Positions 42,625-52,311 are shown, counted from the stretch's first letter. The stretch is DNA of 56,267 nt from Bacteroidota bacterium (GCA_023430465.1 JAEZAM010000097.1:1-56267), one strand, 5' to 3'. Notes: a model not told the origin generated them from the letters alone. Translations and numbers: made by a program.

Positions 42625-44652
42625 TTATTCTTTAACCAGCTTCCCTGAACCCGCGGCGGTCCTGATGTAGTACGCGCCCGGTTTGAGGTCAGCGATGTTT
42701 ATTTGTAAAGTTTTAATTCCGCTTCCCACTGTTTTACGGCGCACCGTTCTTCCGAGCAGATCAGTGATGTCCACTGAAACGAGCGGCGCATCAGCCTGAA
42801 TGGTTACTTGATTATTTGCCGGTACAGGATGAACCGTCAGCGCCGACTCTTTTCGAATCGTGGCTGTCACGATCTTACTGTAAGTAAATTTCCCGTCGAT
42901 GTCCGTCATCTTCAGGCGGTATTTGTTCATACCGGCAGCCGCGTCGTTGTCTATGAAGTGGTAAGACGTTGCAGTACTGCTGTTGCCCTGTGCATTTACC
43001 TGCCCGATCTTTCTGAATTCATTGCCCCCAGTTGCGCGTTCGATGTCGAAATGGCTGGTGGAGGTTTCGGTGGCTGTTTTCCAGTCAAGCCTGACCGATT
43101 GCTGCTGCACTCTTGCGGTGAAAGAGATCAGATCAACCGGAAGTGTCTGCAGCCAGGGATCGGTGAGTTCAAACCAGATGCGATTCGTGAAATATTCGCC
43201 TGAGGTATGGTTGGTGTACTTTATGTCGAAATACTGTTTTCCGCCATAATAGCCCGTGTACTCGATCCACCGCATCACCAGATTGATCTGACCCAACGGC
43301 CCGTTGAGGTAGATGCTGTCTGTATTATGGCCCCATCCAGTTACACCATCGTATGTGCCTTCATAGATATAGCCAGTCTGCATGGATGCCCGGAAGGGGT
43401 TCACGATATGAACAGTCACAAGATCCCTTGAGTCGCCGGCAAGATAATTTTCCATTACGCTGGCCCAAAGGGGGTGGCTGAGATAATTGAATTTTGTGCT
43501 GATGATGTACCAGTTTGCACCATGTGTAATGAGGTAATCCGGTTTGCCATCGTTATTGAAATCTTCGGACAAGCCTGCAATGGTCAGGTTTACAGGATAG
43601 CTGGGCTGGTAGTCGAAGACAGAGCGCTCGGCTGCAAATGCACCGCCGGAGTTCCTGAAGATGGAAAGACCGGTGTAACCCGTAGTGGACAATGATGGCC
43701 GTCCCGCAATGATATCGAGATCTCCGTCTGCATCATGATCGGTCAGCGTTATCTGTACGCCGCCACTGCCTGATAAAGGAGCGCGAAGTACCTCTTCAGT
43801 GAATACACCATTTGTATTTCGGTAGAGGGCAACCCAGGTGGCCGAACTGCTGCCAAGTACGATGTCCTTGTCACCATCACTGTCTACATCTCCGATTACC
43901 AGGCCACTGTTGGCGGAAGAATATGTCCGGCCGCTGATCGACAATGTCGCCAGGTCCTGCATAGTGAAGGTGCCGCTGCCATTGTTACGATATAGTTTGA
44001 GCCTGACTGGAGAGCCACCGGCAACGATGAAGTCGAGGTCACCATCATTATCCATATCGTCCGCTACCACAGGGCTCGCGATCGCCAGGCCCGTTATGAC
44101 GGTCTGACCGGCAAATGCCCCACTTGGTTGTTGAAGAAAAAGAACGGTAGTGGTACTGGACAGAATGAAATCGATCCTGCCATCGCCGTTGAAATCACCT
44201 GACACCGTATTGAAAGCACTGATGGGTAAGGAAGCCTGCGGAACCAGGGTGCTAATACCATACGCTGATGTTGCGAGATCGTATGAGAGCCGCACCAGTC
44301 CGATTGTGGCGAGATGGAATACCAGTTCAGGATTGCCATCATTTTCGATGTCTGTCACAAATGGTTTCCTGGACGTTCCTACCGTGTACCCAGCCATTGC
44401 CGGGACCAGATCTGACATCAACACGGCGCGGGTCGCAAGGCCACTGCTGTCTGCCAGAAAGAAAGCGGGGTTATTGTTTTTGAAAACAAAATAATCTTTA
44501 TATCCATTCCGGTCAATGTCAAACATGACACCAGGCACGTGACCGGCATCGAGGGTTTCAAAGCGACGGGCCTGGAAAATTTGTGCGGATGATGGTGTAG
44601 CGAAGACGGCCATGCACAGGACTGCAAGTAGCCGGGCAAAAGGTTGTTTCAT
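42625..44652 (-). CDS. Secreted FG-GAP/VCBS repeat protein with type IX sorting domain
   Basis: The 675-residue protein has a signal peptide (about 1-23, ending SSAQ), then at least five FG-GAP/VCBS-type calcium-binding repeats (DFNGDGRIDFILS, DMDNDGDLDFIVAG, DVDSDGDKDIVLGS, DHDADGDLDIIAG, DFNNDGKPDYLIT). A fibronectin-like strand region follows (LISFTARVQQQSVRLDWKTA), then a T9SS type A C-terminal sorting domain (VHPVPANNQVTI ... LKPGAYYIRT). It is probably exported by T9SS and attached to or released from the surface; the binding target is unknown. The stop abuts a hexamer repeat. Confidence 0.9.
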   Translation of the reverse strand: MKQPFARLLAVLCMAVFATPSSAQIFQARRFETLDAGHVPGVMFDIDRNGYKDYFVFKNNNPAFFLADSSGLATRAVLMSDLVPAMAGYTVGTSRKPFVTDIENDGNPELVFHLATIGLVRLSYDLATSAYGISTLVPQASLPISAFNTVSGDFNGDGRIDFILSSTTTVLFLQQPSGAFAGQTVITGLAIASPVVADDMDNDGDLDFIVAGGSPVRLKLYRNNGSGTFTMQDLATLSISGRTYSSANSGLVIGDVDSDGDKDIVLGSSSATWVALYRNTNGVFTEEVLRAPLSGSGGVQITLTDHDADGDLDIIAGRPSLSTTGYTGLSIFRNSGGAFAAERSVFDYQPSYPVNLTIAGLSEDFNNDGKPDYLITHGANWYIISTKFNYLSHPLWASVMENYLAGDSRDLVTVHIVNPFRASMQTGYIYEGTYDGVTGWGHNTDSIYLNGPLGQINLVMRWIEYTGYYGGKQYFDIKYTNHTSGEYFTNRIWFELTDPWLQTLPVDLISFTARVQQQSVRLDWKTATETSTSHFDIERATGGNEFRKIGQVNAQGNSSTATSYHFIDNDAAAGMNKYRLKMTDIDGKFTYSKIVTATIRKESALTVHPVPANNQVTIQADAPLVSVDITDLLGRTVRRKTVGSGIKTLQINIADLKPGAYYIRTAAGSGKLVKE

Positions 44653-44966
44653 GGTGGAGCGTGGATTTTTTCGGCAGCGAATTTCTTTTGAAAAAATGCC
44701 CAGGTGAAACCATATTGATCTGGATTAAGAAGATTTCTTTACGACTACGTAACTATCCGAATCAATCAGTGAGTAAGTATACCATTATAAGGAAAATGTT
44801 TGATGCGACGCGGAGGTAGGATGCCAGATACGGGATGTAGATAGACAAGGAGCGAAAAGGAGAACGAGAGCGGGGCTGAAACGTAAGCTAGGCTGATGTG
44901 CTACGTGTTGACTTTTGAATTTTGACTATTAACTTTTGAGTTTTGAGTTTAGACTGGCTCCGCACT
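44653..44966. other. Intergenic region without a gene
   Basis: These 314 bases lie upstream of the reverse-strand FG-GAP gene and downstream of the DUF2200 gene. Apart from the repeat at 44907-44952, nothing structured or coding is visible. Confidence 0.5.
44907..44952. repeat. TTTTGAGTTTTGA-type repeat
   Basis: GACTTTTGAATTTTGACTAT and its continuation contain four to five imperfect copies of a TTTTGA-based motif, the complement of the A-rich arrays at 88-165 and 42573-42588. It lies 15 bases beyond the DUF2200 stop, without an accompanying hexamer array. Confidence 0.75.
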
Positions 44967-45326
44967 TCACCGCAGTATCTTCTCCATCTTCTTGCCCTTA
45001 GCCAGCTCGTCGACCAGTTTATCGAGGTAGCGGATCTGTTGGGTGAGCGGTGTTTTTATATCTTCTACACGGTAACCGCAAATGACGCCCGTGATCAGGT
45101 GGGCATTTGGATGAAGAGTCGCCTCACTGAAAAACGTGGCAAAGGTTGCCTTCGAGTCGATGAATTTCTGTAGCTGCTCATCGCTGAATCCGGTCAGCCA
45201 ACGAATAACCCTGTCCAACTCTTCTTTTGTTCTTCCCTTTCTTTCCACTTTTTGCACATACATCGGGTAAACACCGGCGAAAGTGATTTTCGCAATCTTT
45301 TCATCATGGGCGGGAGTTACATTCAT
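44967..45326 (-). CDS. DUF2200 family protein
   Basis: The 119-residue protein matches DUF2200 closely: HDEKIAKITFAGVYPMYVQK, KGRTKEELDRVIRWLTGF and the C-terminal GYRVEDIKTPLTQQIRYLDK. No signal peptide or membrane helix is present. Function is unknown. The ATG at 45326 starts the conserved region; an upstream codon at 45425 would place 33 unconserved residues over the divergent promoter of the next gene. Confidence 0.85.
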   Translation of the reverse strand: MNVTPAHDEKIAKITFAGVYPMYVQKVERKGRTKEELDRVIRWLTGFSDEQLQKFIDSKATFATFFSEATLHPNAHLITGVICGYRVEDIKTPLTQQIRYLDKLVDELAKGKKMEKILR

Positions 45327-45434
45327 ATCATCTGTTTTATTGAAAGAATTGGAGCTGAAAATACGAAATTCGGCTGGCAGCCATCTTCTGGTATCAAACT
45401 TGGGTAACTTTACCTCATAAAACAATCAATCATC

Positions 45435-46151
45435 ATGAATGACATTAAAAATAAGGTCGCTTATATCACCGGCGGCAGTAAGGGAATTGGATTGGGAATT
45501 GCAAAAGGGTTGCTGGAAAAAGGCATGCGCGTGGCTATCACGAGCCGGTCATTGGCTGCGGCTAAAAAAGCTGCCGACTCGCTTTCTTCCGACCCCGACC
45601 GTGTCCTTGCGCTTGAGTCCGATGTCAGTTCAATGGCGTCCGAGCAAAAAGCGGTCGAAGCCGCCCGGAAGCATTTCGGGCAGATAGATGTTGTGGTCGC
45701 AAATGCTGGTGTCGGGCACCTCGTAAGTTTCGATGAGATCAGCGAAGCTCAATGGAATGAGACGATCAATACCAACCTTACCGGGGTTTTCAATACCGTG
45801 AAATCTGCCCTGCCATCGCTGAAAGAGTCAAAGGGTTACGTGATCACCATTGCCAGCCTGGCGGGCACTAATTTTTTCGAGAATGGTACAGCATATAATG
45901 CAAGTAAATTCGGGCTGGTTGGTTTTTCCCAGGCGCTGATGCTGGATGTACGCAAGCATGGGATAAAGGTGACCACCATAATGCCCGGATCCGTGGCAAC
46001 TGAATTCAATGATCATAAGGTTTCCGACAGCGATGCCTGGAAGATTCAGCCGGAAGACATCGGCGAGATCGTCGTGAGCCTGCTCGAAATGCATCCTCGC
46101 ACGCTGCCAAGCAAGGTAGAAGTAAGACCATCAAAACCTGGCAAAGGATAA
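45435..46151 (+). CDS. Short-chain dehydrogenase/reductase
   Basis: The 238-residue enzyme is a classical SDR: TGGSKGIGLGIA (about 11-22), NAG in VVANAGVGHL, the serine in VITIASLAG and YNASKFG. The basic residues after beta-2 (SRSLAAAKK) favour NADP. Substrate unknown. An NTF2-like gene follows on the same strand after 35 bases, so the two may be co-transcribed. Confidence 0.88.
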   Translation: MNDIKNKVAYITGGSKGIGLGIAKGLLEKGMRVAITSRSLAAAKKAADSLSSDPDRVLALESDVSSMASEQKAVEAARKHFGQIDVVVANAGVGHLVSFDEISEAQWNETINTNLTGVFNTVKSALPSLKESKGYVITIASLAGTNFFENGTAYNASKFGLVGFSQALMLDVRKHGIKVTTIMPGSVATEFNDHKVSDSDAWKIQPEDIGEIVVSLLEMHPRTLPSKVEVRPSKPGKG

Positions 46152-46186
46152 CTTAGGTTAAAATTATATGTCTTTAAGCCTGGACT

Positions 46187-46537
46187 ATGTCGGATAAGCA
46201 TAAACAAATCCTGCTGGCTGGTAACGCAGCAATCGAGCGGGGAGATCATGAGGGTTTCCTGCTCTATTGCACAGAAGACACGGAGTGGATTTTTGTTGGT
46301 GAGCAAACGTTGAAAGGGAAGGAGGCCGTCCGTCAATGGATGGCCGATTCCTACCCGGTTCCTCCACGGGTAGCTGTCGACCACCTGGTAGCGGAAGGCG
46401 ATCATCTCATTGCAATTGGCGAAGTAACCATGTCGGATAACGCAGGTAAGTCAGCAACATATTATTACAGTGATGCATGGACATTCCGGGATGGGCTCAT
46501 CGCTGGTCTGAAAGGATTTGTGATCGAAAAAAAATAA
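46187..46537 (+). CDS. SnoaL/NTF2-like protein
   Basis: The 116-residue protein is a single cone-shaped NTF2-like domain: GNAAIERGDHEGFLLYCTED is the first helix pair, DTEWIFVGEQTLKGKEAVRQ the first strand and loop, and SDAWTFRDGLIAGLKGFV the last strands. These proteins act as small hydrolases or ligand binders. No catalytic pair can be singled out. It follows an SDR gene. Confidence 0.8.
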   Translation: MSDKHKQILLAGNAAIERGDHEGFLLYCTEDTEWIFVGEQTLKGKEAVRQWMADSYPVPPRVAVDHLVAEGDHLIAIGEVTMSDNAGKSATYYYSDAWTFRDGLIAGLKGFVIEKK

Positions 46538-46570
46538 CAGCGGTCAACGCCCTGCCGGTATTTGCGCGGC

Positions 46571-47311
46571 TCAACTCCATTTGGCCATAAAAGCAGCGAA
46601 CGCTTCCCGGTATTGTTCCCCTACGGGGATCATGACCTTCCCTGCATGGACAGAGGATTTCGTCATCGCGGTGATCTTGTCCAGCGCTATGATATAGGAA
46701 CGATGTAAGCGCATAAATTTTCCTCCAGGCAATTTTGATTCAAGCGCTTTCAGGCTGGTAAGTGAGAGGAGGGCTTCGCCATCGGTTTTCCATACTTTCA
46801 CGTAGTCTTTCAGGCTTTCAATGTATACGATCTCATCAAAAGCAATGCGCACCAACTGGTAGTCCACTTTCAGAAAAAGATAATTGCTGCTTTCCGGTTC
46901 AGGTTCCGGGCGAATCTCACCGCCTGATGCCGGTTTGTGGATCAGCTCGTAATACCGGAGGGCTTTGTTGGCGGCACGGAGAAACTCTTCATAGTTGAAA
47001 GGTTTCAGGAGATAATCCAGGGCATCCACTTTGTATCCTTCCAGCGCAAATTGGTTGTAAGCAGTTGTGAAGATAATGCGGGGCCCCCCAGGTCGTTTGT
47101 CGAGTACACGCCCTAGCTCGATACCATTAAGGTCGGGCATTTCAATGTCGGCAAATATCAGGTCGATCTGCTGGTTGTGAATCGCTTCAAGGGCAGCAAT
47201 GGCACCGGGGTACTTGCCAACAAGCTCCAGGAAGGGTGTCTGCGCAATAAACTTTGTTACAAGTGCCAGCGCCAGTGGTTCATCATCAACGGCGATACAT
47301 TTCAATTTCAT
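46571..47311 (-). CDS. LytTR-family response regulator
   Basis: The 246-residue protein has a receiver domain (about 1-118) with the acidic pocket D9-D10, phospho-acceptor D55 in LIFADIEMPD, and K103 in YLLKPFN; then a LytTR DNA-binding domain (about 145-246) with YIESLKDYVKVW and FMRLHRSYIIALDKI. Its start overlaps the end of the sensor kinase gene by four bases (ATGA), so the pair is translated together. The target genes are unknown; the divergent VanZ gene is a nearby candidate. Confidence 0.93.
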   Translation of the reverse strand: MKLKCIAVDDEPLALALVTKFIAQTPFLELVGKYPGAIAALEAIHNQQIDLIFADIEMPDLNGIELGRVLDKRPGGPRIIFTTAYNQFALEGYKVDALDYLLKPFNYEEFLRAANKALRYYELIHKPASGGEIRPEPEPESSNYLFLKVDYQLVRIAFDEIVYIESLKDYVKVWKTDGEALLSLTSLKALESKLPGGKFMRLHRSYIIALDKITAMTKSSVHAGKVMIPVGEQYREAFAAFMAKWS

Positions 47312-48375
47312 TTCAGGTCAATTGTCAGGTGTACAGTATAAATGCCATTGTTGCTGCCGGTCTCCAGTTTGTATTTACCCGGGTAAAGAAGTTCCAGCCT
47401 TCGCCGGGTGTTTACCAGGCCAATGCCCGGGTTCGCGTCCAGTGTGGTGCTGTTGTGATGAATGATGGAATTGCTCACTTTCAGATCGAGTACACCTTCA
47501 TACCGAGCCACACTGATGCGGATATAGCTTTCTTCGGTGGTGCTTACGCCATGTTTGAAGGCATTTTCCACAAAGGGTAAGAGTATCATTGGCGCCATCT
47601 GGATGTCACGCATACCGGGACTGATTTGGAGGTCAACTTTGACAGCGTCGGTCAGCCTGAGTTGCATCAGGCTGATGTAGTCGCGGATGAAGTCGATCTC
47701 CTGTGTCATCATGGTCTGGCTTTGCTGTGTATCGTAGAGCAGGTAGCGCATCATGCGTGACAACTGGTGAACAGCCTTGCCGGCCATCTGTGCATCGGTT
47801 TGGGTCAGCGCATAAATGTTATTCAGGGTATTGAAAAAGAAATGCGGATTTATCTGCGCCTTGAGGTAGGATAGTTCTGTGTTCAGCTTGTCTTTTTCCA
47901 CCTGTTCGCGTTCCTGGCGGTCGCGCTGCCATTTTTGTATAACGGTCATGCTCGTGCCGATCACAATTACCAGGGCACAGATGATCACGGTGAGCGTGTT
48001 GACGCGGCGTGCCGCCGGAAAGCGCAATGGGGGCGGCTTCCATGCCTGCAGGCTGAAATCCCGGTGAATGGTGCTGAGTGCAGATTCTACCCATGCATTG
48101 ATCACGATGATACTGCCTACCATCGCCAGGATGACAACCAGGTAAATCACGGTGCGGTTATTCAGCAGCAGCCTGGGTACAAGAATAAACGAGTTCACAT
48201 AGAAAGCCGCTATGAGAAGGGCAAGTGTTGTGAATTGCGTCAGCCATAACCTGGCAGAGATATCCTCTCCATACCACAGCGGTTGGCGAAAGAACGCAGC
48301 GATCCCAAACACGCTCCATGCGAGCACGTGAATCAGGATAGTGATAAGTCTGCTGTTTGACCGTTGTTGGATCAT
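47308..48375 (-). CDS. LytS-type sensor histidine kinase
   Basis: From the ATG at 48375 the protein has 355 residues: four membrane helices (about 12-30, 44-66, 74-94, 126-146), a short coiled-coil (about 150-165) and the His_kinase domain with phospho-acceptor H178 in INPHFFFNTL. The ATPase domain follows, with PFVENAFKHG and GIGLVNTRRRLELLY. An open frame extends to 48603, but its first 76 residues lack any conserved feature. The signal sensed is unknown. It is co-transcribed with the LytTR regulator. Confidence 0.9.
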   Translation of the reverse strand: MIQQRSNSRLITILIHVLAWSVFGIAAFFRQPLWYGEDISARLWLTQFTTLALLIAAFYVNSFILVPRLLLNNRTVIYLVVILAMVGSIIVINAWVESALSTIHRDFSLQAWKPPPLRFPAARRVNTLTVIICALVIVIGTSMTVIQKWQRDRQEREQVEKDKLNTELSYLKAQINPHFFFNTLNNIYALTQTDAQMAGKAVHQLSRMMRYLLYDTQQSQTMMTQEIDFIRDYISLMQLRLTDAVKVDLQISPGMRDIQMAPMILLPFVENAFKHGVSTTEESYIRISVARYEGVLDLKVSNSIIHHNSTTLDANPGIGLVNTRRRLELLYPGKYKLETGSNNGIYTVHLTIDLK

Positions 48376-48643
48376 TCCCGGTTTTTTTTGTTCGACCGCT
48401 GCGAACGCGCTGCAATATCTGTTATCGGGCAGTGGTGACAAATTTAAAACGCCGTTTCCGGGACGGTAATAGATAAACCCGCATTTTTCACCGTTAATCC
48501 GGTGATCTTTCTCTGCGGAAGGGCTTGATGGCATATCAAAGGTCAAAACTCCCTCTTTATCTATACCCGTTATGGACTCGTCGATCTGATTTTCACCGCG
48601 CATTGGTGCATTCCATATTTGTAGTGCACCAAACTATAAAATC

Positions 48644-49507
48644 ATGAAAAAGCATACTATCGTCACCGCCCTGCTCATAGGCTATTGCCTCTTGTTGGTA
48701 AAGGTGATGATCTTCAAAGATATTCCGGCATTCCGGATCGGCAGCCTGACCCTGGATTACGGGGGGCAAAATGGCGGCCACCCCGCGAACCTTGTCCCCT
48801 TCAAGACCATCCTGTTCTATCTCGATGCGAACCGGGGCCTGATGAACGCGGTAGTAAATCTGGCGGGAAACATCCTGCTGCTCGTGCCGGTCGGTTTCCT
48901 CATAGCGAGCCGTTGGAGCATGAATTGGTTGCGAATGGCCATTTTGGGAGTGGCAGCCGGTTTGCTGATCGAGCTGACGCAGTTAAAATTGAAAGTGGGC
49001 ATCTTTGATATCGATGACGTTATGCTGAATGCAGTGGGTGTGATGCTCGGTTATGGGTTGCAGTTGCTGACCAGTCGCTGGTTTCGCACAGAGCAATACT
49101 GGAAATTATCCGCTGCGATGATCGTTGGTGTTGTGGCTGCCGGCGCGTTGTTATTCATCGTTTATCCAAAAGATGAGCTCAATACCCGATACGTGATTAG
49201 AGACGTGCAGCCCGATGCAGGTCGCCGGGCAATGATGATAAAGAATGCCGTCGGCAGTACTGATCTCTGTAATGGCACGGGTGGTACCGGCAAAGTTGTA
49301 GGCGTGGAAGAGAAGCAACTCAAGGTCAGGCTCAATAACGGAAAAGTCCAAACGGTATTCCTGTCAAAGAATACAGTCATATTAAATGCTGGAGGAGCGG
49401 CCACGGTGAGTGACCTGAAGATCGGTGCCCGTGTGACGCTTGTGATAGACCTGGGTAATATTGCCTCGGCGGTGCTCGTCTGCAATAATGCCCCGCGCCA
49501 GGTATGA
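48644..49507 (+). CDS. VanZ-family membrane protein with C-terminal beta domain
   Basis: The 287-residue protein has a VanZ-like half (about 1-170) with five membrane helices and the signature NLVPFKTI, NLAGNILLLVPVGFL and DIDDVMLNAVGVMLGY. The C-terminal part (about 200-287) is a beta-rich periplasmic domain (GTGKVVGVEEKQLKVRLNNG) resembling DUF5666-like OB domains, not usual for VanZ. VanZ relatives confer low-level teicoplanin resistance in Enterococcus; elsewhere their role is unclear. It is divergent from the LytS/LytTR pair, separated by 268 bases. Confidence 0.87.
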   Translation: MKKHTIVTALLIGYCLLLVKVMIFKDIPAFRIGSLTLDYGGQNGGHPANLVPFKTILFYLDANRGLMNAVVNLAGNILLLVPVGFLIASRWSMNWLRMAILGVAAGLLIELTQLKLKVGIFDIDDVMLNAVGVMLGYGLQLLTSRWFRTEQYWKLSAAMIVGVVAAGALLFIVYPKDELNTRYVIRDVQPDAGRRAMMIKNAVGSTDLCNGTGGTGKVVGVEEKQLKVRLNNGKVQTVFLSKNTVILNAGGAATVSDLKIGARVTLVIDLGNIASAVLVCNNAPRQV

Positions 49508-49595
49508 TTGGTCGTGATTGACCTTTTTTTCGTCGGATCAGGCCGCGGCAGGGGATCGGGTAAGTTTTACCTTAGCGAAAACAAAACTATCAACT

Positions 49596-50021
49596 ATGCG
49601 ACAGCTAAACCCTTACCTGAATTTTGACGGCCAGGCCGAAGAGGCTTTTACTTTTTATAAATCTGTGTTTGGTGGCGAGTTTGTCATGCTTCAACGGATG
49701 AAAGACGCACCGGGCACCGAAAATCTCCCGGAGAATGAGCGTGATCGCATTATGCATATCGCCTTGCCGATCAACGATACCACCGTGCTGATGGCGTCTG
49801 ATTGTGTGCCTTCAATGGGACATGTACTAAAAGTGGGCAACAACAATTATATCAGCGTGTCCGTGAACACGAGGGAGGATGCCGATCATCTTTTCAATGG
49901 CCTATCTGCCGGTGGCAGGATCGAAATGCCCATGGCCGATATGTTCTGGGGCGATTATTTCGGCAGCTTTGCCGATAAATACGGCGTGCAGTGGATGATC
50001 AGCTACAGCACCAGGAACTAA
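49596..50021 (+). CDS. PhnB-like/VOC-superfamily protein
   Basis: The 141-residue protein matches the PhnB-like branch of the vicinal-oxygen-chelate fold: RQLNPYLNFDGQAEEAFTFY, then HIALPINDTTVLMASD, and WGDYFGSFADKYGVQWMISY at the end. These proteins are often annotated as 3-demethylubiquinone-9 methyltransferase-like or glyoxalase-like; the real activity is unknown. The ATG at 49596 starts the conserved part. A strong terminator follows. Confidence 0.88.
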   Translation: MRQLNPYLNFDGQAEEAFTFYKSVFGGEFVMLQRMKDAPGTENLPENERDRIMHIALPINDTTVLMASDCVPSMGHVLKVGNNNYISVSVNTREDADHLFNGLSAGGRIEMPMADMFWGDYFGSFADKYGVQWMISYSTRN

Positions 50022-50036
50022 TCTCTGAATAAATTG

Positions 50037-50066
50037 AACCCCGGCCCTGACCGGGGTTATTTTTTT
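50037..50066. terminator. Terminator shared by convergent genes
   Basis: The stem AACCCCGG-CCCTGA-CCGGGGTT is followed by A and seven Ts. It ends the PhnB-like gene and overlaps the stop codon of the reverse-strand nuclease-like gene at 50057. Confidence 0.9.
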
Positions 50067-50785
50067 CGTTTTCTTTTCCCAAAGGCGACCATCACGGGAA
50101 CATGATCGCTGTGTTTAGTCCAGGCATCATAATCGCCAATCTCCACACTTTCAAGCTTGCGAAGCAGGCTGTCAGAGGCGAAACAGTAGTCCAGGTGGTA
50201 GGGCTTGTCTTTATGGCGGTATAAATAAAATGTGGGATGGTGCTCGGTGCCAGGCAACTGGTCGTAGTGGTGATGATAAACACTATGGATATGGTGAGAG
50301 GCCAGTTTGGAGACTACCAGCGAATGGCTGCCATGAACCGCATTTTTCCTGTCCCAGATGGCGTTGCTGTTAAAATCACCGATGAGAATGGCGGGTTGAT
50401 CCGCGAGAAGCTTTTCGTAATAATTGACAGCCTTCCAGACCTGTGTAACGTACCGCCCGTCGGCATCATCCGGGTTGTAGGCCCAGACGATAAAAAGGTT
50501 GAACCGGAATGATTTGCCGGTCACTTCCAGCGGCACGATCATCTGGAACTGGTCGTTGTATGTTTCGTGCACGCGAAACCGGTAATTGCAATAGGAGAAA
50601 ACCGCGAGCCCTTTGTGCTGATTTTTTCCGAACCACAGTTGATCCTTGGGCCGATGTGTATCTGTATTGACTAATTTGTCCGGATGTTCGCACTCGATCA
50701 CGACGAGAATATCCGGTTTGTATTGCAGGATAGTGCCGGCTTTTTTTCTGAAAGCCATGTTACAATTCCAGGAGATGATTCTCAT
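50057..50785 (-). CDS. Endonuclease/exonuclease/phosphatase family protein
   Basis: The 242-residue protein has the EEP-fold motifs in order: ISWNCNMAFRKK (N in strand 1), VIECEH (catalytic glutamate), LIGDFNSNAIWD (Asp, Asn), and C-terminal KHSDHVPVMV (Asp-His pair). The enzyme should hydrolyse a phosphodiester using Mg. Cytoplasmic, as no signal peptide is present; whether the substrate is DNA, RNA or a small molecule cannot be told. Confidence 0.88.
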   Translation of the reverse strand: MRIISWNCNMAFRKKAGTILQYKPDILVVIECEHPDKLVNTDTHRPKDQLWFGKNQHKGLAVFSYCNYRFRVHETYNDQFQMIVPLEVTGKSFRFNLFIVWAYNPDDADGRYVTQVWKAVNYYEKLLADQPAILIGDFNSNAIWDRKNAVHGSHSLVVSKLASHHIHSVYHHHYDQLPGTEHHPTFYLYRHKDKPYHLDYCFASDSLLRKLESVEIGDYDAWTKHSDHVPVMVAFGKRKRKK

Positions 50786-50963
50786 GACGGGAAGTTATGA
50801 CGGAACTGGCAGATCAGGATGGATTTCAGGCTGCCGGTGTGATTGCGTTGCTAGGATGCGGTCACCTTATTGAAGATGTGTCACTTTTCTAATCCCGATA
50901 GATTGCACGAAGAATATAAAGTTTATATATTGTGCGGATTAGTAGTTGTCTAAATCCATACTC

Positions 50964-52310
50964 ATGTTCAAAAAGGTTACTGGCTTTTTGTTAGTGTTGC
51001 TTGTTAGTGTTTCTGTTTCCGCACAAAAAAACAGCGCGTCCAAAACAAAGAAAATCCTTACTGCCAATGAATGGGAACACAAGTATTCCATTGTAAAGGG
51101 AAAAAGGGAAGAACTGGCCGATTATGAAAAAGGAAGGCGGCTTGTTTTCATGCCATCCAGGGAGATGATCTATGAATATCGCCCAGGGCAGGAAAATATG
51201 ATCTTCATTCATGAAGGGACGATCGAAGCCGATTATTTTAAGTACCGGGACCGCATCGAAGAACCCCAGATGATGATTGACATGGACAAACTTGCTGAAG
51301 GTATATTGGTTTTCAGCAGTGAGTTTGGTTCAGGTACAGAATATGTGTATGAGCCGGCAGGGGAGATTAAAGGGAAAGGATACCCTGCGGGAAAGTATAA
51401 GGTTGTAGATGGCGATCCGCCGATGCAGGAGATCGACCCAGGTGTGCTTGACCTCGTGAAGTCCATCAACGATGAGCTGCAAAAGGCTTCCGGGCAGTTG
51501 TTTTTCTATGATAAGAATAAAGAGCGGTATTTGATAAAAAGCCTCAAGTTTGAACCAACTGAATATGGTGTCAGATACACGCTGGTCTATGACTCAAAGA
51601 ATACAAAAAACAGGAGCTATTCCTATGAGATCTACCCAGAGTCGATCGATGAAGTGGTGGAAGTAAAGACAGACCCCGATTCAAGGGTCGGCCAGCTGAA
51701 GCTGAAGATGGACAACGAGAACACTTTTTATGTGTCCTCGGATAAAGAGACGTCGCTGATCAAGTCAGCCTCGATTGATTTTTATAAGGAGTCCGCCAGT
51801 ACGTTTAAGGATCTGAAGAAAAAGTTTGAGGATTTGAGCATGGCCTACCTGATCGGCCGCGACACGCGGCTCGATTTCATCGAGGACCAGATCGAGACTG
51901 GCAGGTCGGTGTGGGTATCGGTAAATGGTTCTTCCAATACGTACAAGGTTTCCGCGGTTGACGTGGCGGGAAACAAGCTGTATATCCATTATAACCTCGA
52001 GCTGGTGTCCCTGACAGACACAAAAAAGGGGTCTTATCTGACAATCGTACCGCTGAAGGAGATAGCGGATCTGAGTGTAGAAAAAACAAAGAGCAAGCCG
52101 CTGACGCTGTTGCTGCACAGCCGGCGAAAAACAGGTTTTGAAACTTACCGCTATTCCGACGGCAGCTATGTGCCCGGCACGCGGGTGAATATGATCCCCT
52201 TATTCAATTATGGCGAACTCGGCTGGAAGCAGCAGCGGGTGGAGGGAGTGATGAAACAGTTGATCCGCGATGATGGCGGAGATGATCTGAAGGTGACTTA
52301 TAATCCGTAG
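50964..52310 (+). CDS. Exported protein of unknown function
   Basis: The 448-residue protein has a signal peptide (about 1-20, ending VSVSAQ). The rest is soluble, rich in Lys, Glu and Tyr, and predicted mostly beta with no transmembrane segment. No family or catalytic motif is recognised. The central part EVVEVKTDPDSRVGQLKLKM looks like beta-strand repeats. The stop is followed after one base by a G-rich hexamer repeat. It is divergent from the nuclease-like gene. Confidence 0.7.
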   Translation: MFKKVTGFLLVLLVSVSVSAQKNSASKTKKILTANEWEHKYSIVKGKREELADYEKGRRLVFMPSREMIYEYRPGQENMIFIHEGTIEADYFKYRDRIEEPQMMIDMDKLAEGILVFSSEFGSGTEYVYEPAGEIKGKGYPAGKYKVVDGDPPMQEIDPGVLDLVKSINDELQKASGQLFFYDKNKERYLIKSLKFEPTEYGVRYTLVYDSKNTKNRSYSYEIYPESIDEVVEVKTDPDSRVGQLKLKMDNENTFYVSSDKETSLIKSASIDFYKESASTFKDLKKKFEDLSMAYLIGRDTRLDFIEDQIETGRSVWVSVNGSSNTYKVSAVDVAGNKLYIHYNLELVSLTDTKKGSYLTIVPLKEIADLSVEKTKSKPLTLLLHSRRKTGFETYRYSDGSYVPGTRVNMIPLFNYGELGWKQQRVEGVMKQLIRDDGGDDLKVTYNP

Positions 52311-52311
52311 G

